A DNA stretch of 64,000 nucleotides from JASLMY01 sp965226475 (GCA_965226475.1 CBDDDJ010000003.1:1364001-1428000), one strand, 5' to 3'. Positions 35,562-44,918 are shown, counted from the stretch's first letter. Translations and numbers: made by a program. The notes: generated by a model from the letters alone, not told the origin.

Positions 35562-36575
35562 TCACTCCAACGCGTCGAGACACCCCGTCTCCGACAGCAA
35601 CGCGCGGGTCCGTGCGGCGGGCGCGCCGTCCAGGCTCGCCAAATGCTCGCGCAGCCAGGCAAGGCACTTCGCCTGGTAGCGGAACGGCGGCTGCGTCAGC
35701 GTGCCGCCGGCGAGATCGACCGTGAAGGTTTCGGCGCCGGCCAGAGCGGCGGCCGCGTTCGCGCGCAGGAAAGGCAGGTAGACCTCGCCCACGAGGCGAA
35801 GCAGGGCTTCCACGACGGGAGAGGGCGCCTCGGGATCGTCCCATGTGCCCTCGACGCCGGAAGTGTCGTCCAGGCGGCGGACCCAGTGTTCCAGCGCCGG
35901 CGCCTCGCGGCGGATGATCGCCATCGGCGTCGGGTCGGTGGCGAGGGTTCTCAGCTGGCCGAAGAGGCCGAAGTCGGCGAGCGCCGGGCGGGTGCCGAAG
36001 AGGAAACGGCCGCTGGCGACATGAGCCTCCAGGACGGCCAGCAGGCGGTGGAAGCTGGCATCGATCGGCCCGGCGTTGGCCGCGAGCGCGCCAACCAGCG
36101 GCATGCGCTCGACCTGGCGGGCGCGGAAGGCCACAATCGCCTCTTCCAACGCCGCGCCCTCGAGGTCGGGGCGGGAGTCCATCACCACCCAGGCCGCGCC
36201 ATAGCGCTGGTCGACGGGCAGGCGGAAGCGGTGCAGGAACAGCACCTTGGTATACCATTCGTCGGCCATGTCCTCGATCAGGTGGCTGAGGAATGCCTGC
36301 CCCGGATCGTCGGGTAGGATCGAGCGCTCGCCCGGATGGCGGCGTTCGAGATCGAGGGCGATGGGCGTCGAATCCGTGTGGTAGGCGCCATCGTCGGGAT
36401 AGCGGATCACCGGCATCAGACGCGGCTTCACATGGGCGATCTCCTCCAGCGCCGCCGGCGTGCGCACCACCCAGTCGAAGGGCAGCCGGCGATAGCGCAG
36501 GATCGCCCGAAGCTTCACCGAATAGGGCGATGGATCCGCCCCGATCAGCCGGTATCGATCCGTCGTCACCATCAT
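35562..36575 (-). CDS. Glutathione S-transferase-like protein, long form
   Basis: The 337-residue protein has an N-terminal thioredoxin-like domain (YRLIGADPSPYSVKLRAILRY, marker region; then RLMPVIRYPDDGAYHTDSTP) and a long helical C-terminal part (FLFGTRPALADFGLFGQLRT). It is about 120 residues longer than a classical GST, with extra helical sequence after 240. The SPYS motif lacks the Cys of omega-class enzymes. Function unknown. It lies between the racemase-type gene (convergent) and the cysteine synthase-like gene (same strand, 120 bp upstream). Confidence 0.8.
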   Translation of the reverse strand: MMVTTDRYRLIGADPSPYSVKLRAILRYRRLPFDWVVRTPAALEEIAHVKPRLMPVIRYPDDGAYHTDSTPIALDLERRHPGERSILPDDPGQAFLSHLIEDMADEWYTKVLFLHRFRLPVDQRYGAAWVVMDSRPDLEGAALEEAIVAFRARQVERMPLVGALAANAGPIDASFHRLLAVLEAHVASGRFLFGTRPALADFGLFGQLRTLATDPTPMAIIRREAPALEHWVRRLDDTSGVEGTWDDPEAPSPVVEALLRLVGEVYLPFLRANAAAALAGAETFTVDLAGGTLTQPPFRYQAKCLAWLREHLASLDGAPAARTRALLSETGCLDALE

Positions 36576-36695
36576 GGCGTCCTTCTCGTCCCTCTCTTCA
36601 CGATCCCAACCCGTCGAGAAGGGTCTTTGCCTCGACCAGGCCGGGCGGGGGGGGTGGCCGGGTCGATCTCGATATAGAACGGGCTGAAGGGCGGC

Positions 36696-37652
36696 TCAGA
36701 AGATCTTGGAAAGATACTTGAGACCGGTGTCGGGCAGCACGGTGACGATCCGGGCCGGGCCGGCGAGGCCTTCGACCACTTGGCGGGTGCCGTATAGGTT
36801 GGCGCCGGAACTGCCGCCGCACAGGATGCCCTCGGTCCGAGCGATCTCCTTCGCCAGGCCGAAGGCGTCCTCGTCGGTGAACTTCAACATCTCGTCCACG
36901 ACGGAGAAGTCCATGCACTTGGCGATATGGTCCTCGCCGATGCCCTCGACCTGGTAAGTGCCGATCTCGTTTTCGTCGATCTCCCCGGTCTTGAAATAGG
37001 TGTAGTAGATAGAGCCCACGGGATCCGGCATCACCACCTTGATGGCCGGGTCCTGTTCCTTCAGGTAGCGGCCGGTGCCGGTTATCGTGCCGCCGGTGCT
37101 TCCCGAGGCGACGAAATAGTCGAGCCGCCCGTCCATCTGGCGCCAGATCTCGGGGCCCGTCGTCGCGTAGTGCGCATCGGCGTTCACCGGATTGTCGTAC
37201 TGGTTGATCATGAAGGAATTGGGCGTCTCCGCCGCGATGGCGCGGGCCTTCTTCACATAGTGTTCGGGGCTGTCGGGCGGCGCGTCGGTCGGGCAGACCA
37301 CGATCTCGGCACCGAAGGCTTGAAGCGCCTTCTGCTTCTCGGCGCTGGTCTTGTCGGGCATGGTCAGGATCGCGCGGTAACCCTTGGCCGCCGCGATCAT
37401 CGCCACCGCCGCGCCGGTGTTGCCGGAGGTGTTCTCGACGATGGTGCCGCCCGGCTTCAACTCTCCCGAGCGTTCCGCCGCCGCCACGATGTGGCGGACG
37501 ATGCGGTCCTTGACGCTCGCCGTCGGATTGAAGAACTCGAGCTTGGCGAAGACCTCGACACCTTCCTGGGGAAAGAGCTTGGCGAGCCGCACCAGCGGGG
37601 TGTTGCCGACGGTGTCGAGCAGATCGCAGACGTTGTTGACGATATCTATCAT
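36696..37652 (-). CDS. PLP-dependent cysteine synthase / cystathionine beta-synthase-like enzyme
   Basis: The 318-residue fold-type II PLP enzyme has the PLP lysine in FFNPTASVKDRIVRHIV, the phosphate or substrate loop VENTSGNTGAAVAM and the glycine-rich SGSTGGTITGTGRYL. The segment YQVEGIGEDHIAK and the phrase DPVGSIYYTYFKTGEID resemble cystathionine beta-synthase more than CysK, but there is no CBS regulatory domain. It makes or breaks sulfur amino acids. It appears intact. Confidence 0.88.
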   Translation of the reverse strand: MIDIVNNVCDLLDTVGNTPLVRLAKLFPQEGVEVFAKLEFFNPTASVKDRIVRHIVAAAERSGELKPGGTIVENTSGNTGAAVAMIAAAKGYRAILTMPDKTSAEKQKALQAFGAEIVVCPTDAPPDSPEHYVKKARAIAAETPNSFMINQYDNPVNADAHYATTGPEIWRQMDGRLDYFVASGSTGGTITGTGRYLKEQDPAIKVVMPDPVGSIYYTYFKTGEIDENEIGTYQVEGIGEDHIAKCMDFSVVDEMLKFTDEDAFGLAKEIARTEGILCGGSSGANLYGTRQVVEGLAGPARIVTVLPDTGLKYLSKIF

Positions 37653-37795
37653 GGGTTTCTCTCTCTCCGGCTCCGTTCTCTCGGCCCCGCCTTACACGAC
37701 AAGACGGGGCGATCACAAGGGAAAGGTGGGGGTCCGCGATTGTTGACGGCGGCCGGAGCCGGTAGGCTCGACTCTCAAGCATGCGGGAGGGCGGA

Positions 37796-38800
37796 ATGGC
37801 GGACGGTGAACCGGCGGGCGGGCTCGAACCAGTCGATGAACTGACCGTCAACGTGGTGGTCGACAACGTCACCGACAATCTGTCCTCGGTGCTGGATGGC
37901 GTCCAGCACGAGCGTGAATTCCTGCGGCTTCGCGGCATGACGACGCTTGCGGGCGAGTGCCTCTGCTGTGCCGCCTGGGGCCTGTCGCTGGTGCTGACGA
38001 CAAGGCGCGGCGCGGAGACGCGGACCTTGCTGTTCGACACCGGGCCCGACGGCGCGGTGTTCGAGCGCAACGTCACCCGTCTCGGCCTCGACCTGGCCGG
38101 GGTTGATGCGGCGATGCTGAGCCACGGCCACTTCGACCACGGCGCCGGGCTGGAAACCGCCTTCCGCATGATCAGCCTGGCCAAGGGGGTGGACGGCACG
38201 CCGCTCTACATGCATCCGGACATGTTCCGGCGTCGCGGCATGCGCTTTCCGAACGGCTTCGTGCTGCCGCTGAAGGACGTGCCGACGCCGACGGCGCTGG
38301 CCGAGCGCGGCGCCGAGGTCGTCGAGACCGATGCGCCCGTCCTGGCGCTCGACAACAGCTTTTGGATCAGCGGCGAAATCCCGCGCCTGACGGCCTATGA
38401 AGTGGGTATCGTCAACCAAGTTCGACAGACCAGCGACGGCGGCTGGGAGCCGGACCCCCTGATCATGGACGAGCGCTTCGTGGCCGTGAATGTCCGGGAC
38501 GAGGGCCTTGTCGTCTTCTCCGCCTGCAGCCACGCGGGCATCGTGAACGTGATGCTGGAGGCGCGCGCGCGCTTCTCCGACCTGCCGCTTCATGCCGTGA
38601 TGGGCGGCCTGCACCTGGCGGGCGCAGCGGTCGAGGAGATCATTCCCGACACGGTGGCCGATCTCTCCCAGTTCGAACTGAAGCGCATCATCCCCGGCCA
38701 CTGCACCGGCTGGCGGGCGGTCAATGCGCTCGTTCAGGCCTTCGGTGAAAAGATCGTCGACCCCTGCGCCGTCGGCCGCGCCTACCGGTTCTCGTCGTAG
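37796..38800 (+). CDS. Metallo-beta-lactamase-fold hydrolase
   Basis: The start at 37796 is chosen for its GGGAGG site (334 residues); 37781 is possible. The metal motif is LSHGHFDHGAGLETAF, followed by later ligands in VFSACSHAGIVN and RIIPGHCTGW. The set resembles the subfamily annotated as ribofuranosylaminobenzene 5'-phosphate synthase-like (archaeal methanopterin enzymes), but bacterial members are of unknown substrate. It is divergent from the cysteine synthase-like gene, with 143 bp between them. Confidence 0.85.
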   Translation: MADGEPAGGLEPVDELTVNVVVDNVTDNLSSVLDGVQHEREFLRLRGMTTLAGECLCCAAWGLSLVLTTRRGAETRTLLFDTGPDGAVFERNVTRLGLDLAGVDAAMLSHGHFDHGAGLETAFRMISLAKGVDGTPLYMHPDMFRRRGMRFPNGFVLPLKDVPTPTALAERGAEVVETDAPVLALDNSFWISGEIPRLTAYEVGIVNQVRQTSDGGWEPDPLIMDERFVAVNVRDEGLVVFSACSHAGIVNVMLEARARFSDLPLHAVMGGLHLAGAAVEEIIPDTVADLSQFELKRIIPGHCTGWRAVNALVQAFGEKIVDPCAVGRAYRFSS

Positions 38801-38837
38801 GTCCGGGGCAGGGCGAAAAATCGGGCGGCGGGCGCGC

Positions 38838-39029
38838 TCAGACGATGGGCGAAGGAGCGCGCCCGGCCGCCGGGGCCGGACCGATCTCGGGGCGCGCCGG
38901 GGGGGAGCGTCGCGCCCTCGGGGAGAGGTCGTCGAGATCGGCATCCGGCCGGATGATCTCGGCCGGCAACAGGCGGTGACGGCGCACCGCCGGAAGATCG
39001 AACAGGTTGGCAAGCGAGTTAGAATTCAT
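38838..39029 (-). CDS. Small hypothetical protein, 63 aa
   Basis: The short frame opens MNSNSLANLFDLPAVRRHRL and has a proline- and arginine-rich tail. It lies 36 bp after another small gene on the same strand (39066-39248), forming a possible two-gene unit. No family is recognised. The N-terminal half looks like a folded or targeting peptide, the tail disordered. Moderate support only. Confidence 0.4.
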   Translation of the reverse strand: MNSNSLANLFDLPAVRRHRLLPAEIIRPDADLDDLSPRARRSPPARPEIGPAPAAGRAPSPIV

Positions 39030-39065
39030 GGTCGCCGTCCCGGTTCCAGCGTCGTCGAGGCGGGC

Positions 39066-39248
39066 TCAGCGGCTCCGGCGGAGAAAACGGAACGCCTTGC
39101 GCGCCACTTCGCCGGCCAGTCGGGAGCGTTCCCGCATCGCCCGGCGCATCGCCCGGTCGTAGGCCGCGTCGGTCACGTACCAGATCGGCTCGCCCGACTT
39201 CTGCCCGGCGTCCACCTGAAACCTCTCGTCGATAGCTTGATGATACAT
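39066..39248 (-). CDS. Small basic hypothetical protein, 60 aa
   Basis: The short frame MYHQAIDERFQVDAGQ continues to an amphipathic, arginine-rich C-terminus (DRAMRRAMRERSRLAGEVAR, then KAFRFLRRSR). A purine-rich ribosome site precedes the ATG. The basic helix suggests membrane-surface or nucleic-acid contact. Function unknown. It is followed on the same strand by another small frame. Confidence 0.45.
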   Translation of the reverse strand: MYHQAIDERFQVDAGQKSGEPIWYVTDAAYDRAMRRAMRERSRLAGEVARKAFRFLRRSR

Positions 39249-39360
39249 CTTTCCCGTCCTTATATTTGGGAAAATCTAAACAATCGTCGATTTTCCGCAG
39301 GGCCTTTCATCCCAACGGAAGTGGCGATTTCAGGCTTGTATGGCAAGCGATCTTTCCTAA

Positions 39361-40223
39361 GTGTCTGGCCCGAAAAGAGTTGAGTGATTTCAGTCAGTTG
39401 TGTCACTGTTTGTATTTAGCAACCAGGGAGACACAACATGTGGACCAAAATCACTCGCCCGAAGTATGAACGCGACCTGCTGCGCTACGCAAGCGACCTG
39501 ACGGATGGAGAATGGAAGGTGCTGGAGCCCTGCCCGCGAAAGCGCTGGGACGGCCTTCGGACGACGGCATTGCGCGAGGTGGTGAACGCGATCCTCTACC
39601 TACTGCGTAGCGGCTGTCCATGGCGCATGCTGCCCCGGGACTTCCCGCCACGCTCGACGGTGCAGCGCTACTTTTATCTCTGGCGGGACGACGGCACCTG
39701 GTCCGAGGTCAACCGGCAACTGCTGGTCGCGGCGCGCGAGGCCGAGGGCCGCGCGGCCGGCCCGTCGGCCGGTATCTCGACAGTCAGAGCGTAAAAACCA
39801 CGGAAAATCCGGGGCTTCGACGCCGGAAAGAAAGTCAACGCAAGCGTCACATCCTCACCGACACCGGCGGCCTGCTGGTCGCGGTCGTGGTCCACGGCGC
39901 CGAGATCCAGGACCGCGACGGCGCGACGGCGGTGTTCGCCGTCATCCCCCGCCACTTTCCCCGCCTGGCCCGTCTTCGCCGACGGCGCCTATGCCGGGCC
40001 CAAGCTCGAGGGCGCACTGAAGCGGATCGGCCGCTGGTCAGATCGTCAACCGTCCCGCGGGCGTGAAGGGCGGCCCCGCCGATGGGTCGTCGAGCGCAGC
40101 TCAATCGAAACCGGCGGCTGGCCGACTTTCATCGGACCGCCGAGGCCTGGATCTTCCTGGCATCCAACTCCTCACGCGCCGTCTCGCAAGAGCCGAAAAC
40201 ACTCGATTCTTCGAGTCGGACTC
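39361..40223 (+). mobile_element. IS5-family element (IS1031-like), decayed
   Basis: The 863-bp element has imperfect terminal repeats: GTGTCTGGCCCGAAAAG on the left and GAGTCCGACTCGAAG on the right read inward, both followed by GAGTG and TTTC elements. Target duplication TAA lies at 39358-39360 and 40224-40226, as expected for the IS1031 group (TNA). The transposase gene is split over at least three frames. Confidence 0.75.
39438..40190 (+). pseudogene. IS5-family transposase, multiply frameshifted
   Basis: The first frame (39438-39794) gives the N-terminal DUF4096-like domain (DLTDGEWKVLEPCPRKRWDG, REVVNAILYLLRSGCPWRML). A second frame continues with YLDSQSVKTTENPGLRR and HILTDTGGLLVAVVVHGAEI, and a third gives VFADGAYAGPKLEGALKRIG. 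A further shift is needed for the C-terminal NRNRRLADFHRTAEAW segment. The catalytic acidic residues are thus spread over several frames, so the gene is dead. Confidence 0.8.
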
Positions 40224-40261
40224 TAAGTATGTTGATAGAAAAACTATAACGTCAGAGCATC

Positions 40262-41173
40262 ATGCGACAGCTGCCCTCCCTGAACGCGCTACGGGCCTTC
40301 GAGGCGGCGGCGCGGCATGCCAGCTTCTCCCGCGCGGCGGAGGAGCTGTTCGTCACGCCCGCCGCGGTCAGCCAGCAGGTCCGACATCTGGAAACGGAAC
40401 TGGGAGTCCCGCTCTTCAGCCGCGAGAAGCGGCGGATCGCCTTGAGCGAAGCGGGCGAGACATTGCTGCCCGGCATCGCCGCCGGCCCCGATTCCCTGGC
40501 CAGCGCGGCGGCCCGGGTGCGCCGGCGAGGGAACGATCGGGGCGTGCAGGTCAGCGTGTCCCCCACCTTCGCCTCCGGCTGGCTGATCCCCAGGCTGGAC
40601 GATTTCCGCGTGCACCACCCCGACGTCGCGGTGCGCATCGATGCCACGATGGCCCTGGCGCGGTTCGACGACGATGGCGTCGACCTCGCCATCCGCTTCG
40701 GAGCCGGCAAATATCCGGGCCTCAAGGTGGAGCGTTTGAGCGGCGAGGAGGAGGTCTTTCCCGTCTCGGCGCCGGCGCTGCTGGAGGGGCCGCATCCGCT
40801 CGATGAACCGGGCGACCTGGCGCATCACCTGTTGCTGCACGACGGCACCCGCGATCTGGGCGGGATCATGCCCGACTGGGCGATGTGGCTGCGCGCCGCC
40901 GGGGTCGAGGGGGTGGATCCCAATTACGGCATGACGCTGATGCCCTATCCGATGGTGATCAGCGCCGCCATCGACGGCCAGGGCGTGGCGCTCGGCCGGG
41001 GCCGGGCGGTGGCGGCGGACCTCGCGGCGGGACGGCTGGTCCGGCCCTTCCCGCTCGCCCTGCCGCTCGCCTTCTCCAACTGGCTGGTCTATCCGCCGGG
41101 CGGCTTGGCGCGCCGTCCCGTCGTCACTTTTCGCGACTGGCTGCTGGCCGAGACGGCGGAACTCAGGGACTAG
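40262..41173 (+). CDS. LysR-family transcriptional regulator (GcvA-like)
   Basis: The 303-residue protein has an N-terminal HTH (LNALRAFEAAARHASFSRAA and EELFVTPAAVSQQVRHLE) and a periplasmic-binding-protein-like effector domain (VQVSVSPTFASGWLIPRLDD, DGVDLAIRFGAGKYPGL). It resembles the GcvA branch. Its target is unclear because both neighbours are ISs: a decayed IS5 ends 38 bp before the ATG and an IS256 begins 13 bp after the stop. Its original divergent partner may have been displaced. Confidence 0.9.
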   Translation: MRQLPSLNALRAFEAAARHASFSRAAEELFVTPAAVSQQVRHLETELGVPLFSREKRRIALSEAGETLLPGIAAGPDSLASAAARVRRRGNDRGVQVSVSPTFASGWLIPRLDDFRVHHPDVAVRIDATMALARFDDDGVDLAIRFGAGKYPGLKVERLSGEEEVFPVSAPALLEGPHPLDEPGDLAHHLLLHDGTRDLGGIMPDWAMWLRAAGVEGVDPNYGMTLMPYPMVISAAIDGQGVALGRGRAVAADLAAGRLVRPFPLALPLAFSNWLVYPPGGLARRPVVTFRDWLLAETAELRD

Positions 41174-41186
41174 TTCATCGTTTCCA

Positions 41187-42636
41187 GGGATGTCCCGGGC
41201 TCTGTTGAAAAGCTGAAGTAGGCGTCGTCCGCCTGGAGCCGCTAGGCTCTGGGTGCTGATTCCATCAAGGAGAACGACGCCATGACCAAGACTACACGCA
41301 ACGACCGTTCCTCGGAACCATCCTGTCGGCTCTTGCCATCGATGCCGGAGGCCTTCGACGATCTGCGCATGAGCGTCGATCGCTTCTGCCTTTTGGCGGG
41401 CCTCGAGTCTTTGAACGAGATGATGTCGGCGGACGCGGAAGCCTTGTGCGGTTCGCGCCACGCCGGCTCGGGCGAGCGCAAGGGCCATCGATGGGGCACG
41501 ACCCGGAGCGAGATCGCCTACCACGGCGGCAAAGTGAAGGTCGAGCGCCCTCGGGTGGGGGACTTCGCGGGTCGGGAGATGAGCCTGCCGAGTTGGGAGC
41601 TGCTGTCGGAACCCGAACTCTTGCAAGCCTGGGCGATGAATCTGATGGTGATCAACGTCTCGACCCGCAAGTATGCCCGCGCGGTGCGCCTGCCGGACGA
41701 TGCGGGCGGCGATCTGCCGGCGGCATCGGGTGACGCAACCTCGAAGTCGGCGGTCTCGCGCCGTTTCGTGGCGTTGACGCGAAGCAAGCTGAAGGCCTGG
41801 CTGGCGAGCCCGCTCGACGATCTCGATCTCGTGGTGCTCCAGATCGACGGGCTCCATGTCGGCGATCACCTGATGGTGGCGGCGATCGGCATCGACACCG
41901 GCGGCGCGAAGCACGTGCTGGGCCTGGCCGAGGGCGCGACGGAGAACGCGGCCACGGTGCAAGCCATGCTCGACAACCTGATCGAGCGCGGTCTCGATCC
42001 CGAACGGCCTCGGCTCTACATCGTCGACGGCGCCAAGGCGCTCTCGAAGGCGATCCGGCGGACCTTCGGGCGGGCGGCGGCCCTCCAGCGCTGCCAGGTG
42101 CACAAGGGGCGCAACATCACGGACCGGCTGGACGAGAGCCTCCATGCCGGCGTCAGGAAGGTCTTGCGGCAGGCCTGGCGGCAGGACGACGCGGCCAAGG
42201 CCGAACGGCTCTTGCGCAACCTCGCCCGCCGTCTGGAGCATGACGCACCCGGCGTCTCGGGCTCGATCCTGGAGGGCCTGGACGAGATCCTGACCGTGAT
42301 CCGGCTCGGCCTCCCGCCGCAACTTCGACACTCGCTGGCTTGCACCAACGCCATCGAGAACGCGATCGGCACCGTCCGGACGGTGCAGCGGAACGTCAAG
42401 CGCTGGCGCAACGCCGAGATGGCGCTGCGTTGGACCGCCGCCGGCCTCTTGGAGGCGCAAAAGACCTTCCGCCGCCTCAAGGCCTACCGCCAGCTCCCCA
42501 TCCTCGACGCCGCCCTGCGGGAGGCGGTGAGAAAGGCCGGAGCAAAGTCCGTCATTGAAGACATCGAGGTGGCCGCGTAGCCTCTCGATCAGACGATGCC
42601 TATCTCGCACTTTTCAACATTGGGTGGGACATCACC
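41187..42636 (+). mobile_element. IS256-family element, copy B (1450 bp)
   Basis: The element is the same length and has the same terminal repeats as copy A, in opposite orientation. A perfect 9-bp duplication TCGTTTCCA lies at 41178-41186 and 42637-42645. It is inserted just after the LysR stop codon and next to IS630/IS1380 remnants. Confidence 0.93.
41282..42580 (+). CDS. IS256-family transposase (copy B)
   Basis: The 432-residue transposase is intact and nearly identical to the one at 1869-3167. DDE residues lie in VLQIDGLHVGDH, YIVDGAKALSKA and CTNAIENAIGTVR. The ATG follows GGAG. Together the two copies are a substrate for homologous inversion of the roughly 38 kb between them. Confidence 0.95.
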   Translation: MTKTTRNDRSSEPSCRLLPSMPEAFDDLRMSVDRFCLLAGLESLNEMMSADAEALCGSRHAGSGERKGHRWGTTRSEIAYHGGKVKVERPRVGDFAGREMSLPSWELLSEPELLQAWAMNLMVINVSTRKYARAVRLPDDAGGDLPAASGDATSKSAVSRRFVALTRSKLKAWLASPLDDLDLVVLQIDGLHVGDHLMVAAIGIDTGGAKHVLGLAEGATENAATVQAMLDNLIERGLDPERPRLYIVDGAKALSKAIRRTFGRAAALQRCQVHKGRNITDRLDESLHAGVRKVLRQAWRQDDAAKAERLLRNLARRLEHDAPGVSGSILEGLDEILTVIRLGLPPQLRHSLACTNAIENAIGTVRTVQRNVKRWRNAEMALRWTAAGLLEAQKTFRRLKAYRQLPILDAALREAVRKAGAKSVIEDIEVAA

Positions 42637-42656
42637 TCGTTTCCAAGAAACGACTC

Positions 42657-42877
42657 TTATACGGCTTTTTGATCGTCGAGCTTGTAGGACCACTTGTCGG
42701 CAACCGGATCGCGGTTGAGATTTATGAGATAAACCATGTAGTGGCCCTTGAGTTATTGTTTGAAGGCGGCGCGGATATGGCGCGACATGCAGCGCGTCAT
42801 CTTGGAGAAGAAACCTTCGATGAGGTTCAGCCAGGCGCCATGCTCGGGGGTGATGGCGAATTCGAAGCGGCCCTCGG
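42657..42877 (-). pseudogene. IS630-family transposase, C-terminal remnant
   Basis: Read on the minus strand this gives the hallmark IS630 C-terminus FAITPEHGAWLNLIEGFFSK followed by MTRCMSRHIRAAFKQ, including the catalytic glutamate in NLIEGFF. A TAA then interrupts the frame before LKGHYMVYLINLNRDP and the end KLDDQKAV. The N-terminal two thirds are missing. Confidence 0.8.
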
Positions 42878-43200
42878 ATTGCTCGGCGCGACCGGCTCCA
42901 GCCTTGCGGTCGCGGCTCTGCCTCCAACTCCCACCGGCGTTAGCCTGCGTCTTCCCAATTCCGCCTGGCCATCGAACGCGCCGCCAGCCGGCAAATCCCC
43001 TTCGTCATGCGCTGCTTGAAGAAGTAGCCGACGCCTTCTCGCTCACACGAAGCCGTGCGGCGCTCACGGCCCCAGTCCTCGTCGCCCCGCTCCAGACGCT
43101 GCCGATGCTCCCGGCCGAGACGCTCCAGAACCGCCCACGGCGACGGCGCCACAACAGAGCCGTGCCCAGAACGTCCCGCTTGGCCGGCGCGCGCGGGCTA
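42878..43200 (-). pseudogene. IS1380-like transposase, internal remnant
   Basis: The minus strand reads ERLGREHRQRLERGDEDWGR then CEREGVGYFFKQRMTKGICR and MARRNWEDAG, a stop, and RPQGWSRSRRAI slightly out of step. This order (RGD..WG, CE..G..Y.FK.R.T, W..AG, GWSR.RR) resembles the middle of IS1380/IS4-type transposases. It abuts the IS630 remnant at about 42877, so two old elements were joined. Assignment is from memory of the family and moderately sure. Confidence 0.5.
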
Positions 43201-43463
43201 GCCGCACGCTCTCCGGGGAAACCTTCCGCGTAACCCCAGGCGGATCAACCGATGGATAACTCTCAACGGACTATCGCGATTCGGTCATCCCATAGAGATT
43301 ACGAGCACTCTCGCCAAGCAACACGGTTCTGATCCGCCGCTCTTAGGTTGACGGATGGTTGGGCGGGAGAGTGGGACCGTCGGGGGAGTCGCCATTCATG
43401 GCGTCGCGTCGCGCGTCGCGACGATGGTTGCCGGTGACGGGTCGAACCAAAGGCTCGTTGGCA
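43201..43463. other. Intergenic, no gene recognised
   Basis: Between the IS remnants and the end of the M23 peptidase gene I see no coding or RNA feature. The sequence is moderately GC-rich with no strong terminator hairpin. Confidence 0.4.
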
Positions 43464-44918
43464 TTATTCCGAGGCGAGGCGGACTTGGGGGGCGCTTGCG
43501 CTTGCGCTCGCGTGGCGTCGGTCGAGGCTGTCGCGGGCGGCGAGGAAGCGGCGCTTCAGCGCGCCCTTCAGCTTGCGCCCGGTGGGGAGCTTTAGGCCCA
43601 GCGGATTGATTTGGCGGTTGCCGCGCAGCACTTCGTAGTGGAGGTGCGGTCCGGTCGAACGGCCCGTGGAGCCGACATAGCCGATCACCTGTCCCTGGCG
43701 GACCCGGCGGCCGGAACGGACGCCCCGGGCGAAGCCGCGCAAATGGGCATAGGCGGTATTGTATTCCGAATTGTGGCGGATCTTGATGTACTTGCCGTAG
43801 GCGCCCTTGCGCCCGGCATATTCGATTCGGCCCTTGCCGGCGGCAAGCACGGGGCTGCCGCGAGGGGCGGCGAAGTCCACGCCGCGATGCATTTTGGTGT
43901 AGTTCAGAATCGGATGGCGCCGGCGGCCGAAGCGCGAGGAGAGCCGGGCACCGTCGACCGGTGTCTTCAGCAGCGCCTTGCGGACGCTCTCGCCCTTGTC
44001 GTTGAAGTATCCGATATCCCCGTCGCCGGCGTCGAAACGATAGAGCGGCAGGGCCTTGCCGCCGACATTCAGTTCGGCGAAGAGAATCTCGCCGGTCTTG
44101 ACGACCGCGCCCTCGGCGTCGCGGAACACCTCGTAGAGCAGCTGGAAGCCGTCGCCCGGCTGGATGTCGCGCTGGAAGTCGATGTCGAAGCTGTAGAGCT
44201 TGATCAGTTCGATAGTGACGCGCACCGGCACGCCCCGCGCGCTCGCGGCGCGGAACAGGCTGTCGTCGATGGTGCCCAGGCTCGCCACGGCATCCGCCCG
44301 CAACGGGTGGTCGATCGCCTCGCCCTCGAAGCGGCCGTCGTCGCGGCGGCTGGCGACGACCGAGCGCTCGACGTTCGCGTCCAGGCGCACGTTGGCGAGC
44401 CGGGGTCGGCCCTCGGCGTCGCGGCGGAACACGATGGTGACTTCCTGGCCCGGGCGCAGCCGGCGTGGGTCGTGCACCTCGCCGATGGCGACCGCCGCCT
44501 CGTGTGCCTCGCGGCGGTCGATGCCTTCGTTCACCATCAGCTCGACCAACGTATCGCCCCGGCCGATCGCCACTTTTCGACTCTTCGCGGCCTCGGGCGA
44601 GAGGTCGGGCACCGGGGCTTCACCGCGCGCCAGCAGGATCGAATCCTCGCCTCCATCGCCGCCGATCGTCGCGGGGTGCGGCCGTGGCATGGTGGGAAGC
44701 GTCGCGGGCGCCGCCGACGATCGGATCGGCTTGGCCTCGGGAATTGGCGGGTTTGCGGGATTGGCGCCATAGGGTTTCGCCGTCGGGACCGGCGGCGCGG
44801 TCCCGCTCGCGGCCATCGCCACGCCGGCCGCGAGCAGGGCGGCCAAGCCCGCGCTGGCGCTCCACCAACAGGGAAATCGACATGTGCCAGAGGGTACCCG
44901 CGTGCCGTACAAAGCCAT
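43464..44918 (-). CDS. M23-family murein endopeptidase (LytM type)
   Basis: The 484-residue protein has an N-terminal hydrophobic segment (about 18-38, LAALLAAGVAMAASG) that should send it to the periplasm. A proline-rich linker and an OapA/LysM-like region (VAIGRGDTLVELMVNEGIDR, LRPGQEVTIVFRRD) precede the catalytic M23 domain with MHRGVDFAAPRGSPV (HxxxD) and STGRSTGPHLHYEVLRG (HxH), the zinc-ligand motifs. The tail is basic. It probably cleaves peptidoglycan cross-links during growth or division. All catalytic motifs are intact. Confidence 0.92.
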   Translation of the reverse strand: MALYGTRVPSGTCRFPCWWSASAGLAALLAAGVAMAASGTAPPVPTAKPYGANPANPPIPEAKPIRSSAAPATLPTMPRPHPATIGGDGGEDSILLARGEAPVPDLSPEAAKSRKVAIGRGDTLVELMVNEGIDRREAHEAAVAIGEVHDPRRLRPGQEVTIVFRRDAEGRPRLANVRLDANVERSVVASRRDDGRFEGEAIDHPLRADAVASLGTIDDSLFRAASARGVPVRVTIELIKLYSFDIDFQRDIQPGDGFQLLYEVFRDAEGAVVKTGEILFAELNVGGKALPLYRFDAGDGDIGYFNDKGESVRKALLKTPVDGARLSSRFGRRRHPILNYTKMHRGVDFAAPRGSPVLAAGKGRIEYAGRKGAYGKYIKIRHNSEYNTAYAHLRGFARGVRSGRRVRQGQVIGYVGSTGRSTGPHLHYEVLRGNRQINPLGLKLPTGRKLKGALKRRFLAARDSLDRRHASASASAPQVRLASE

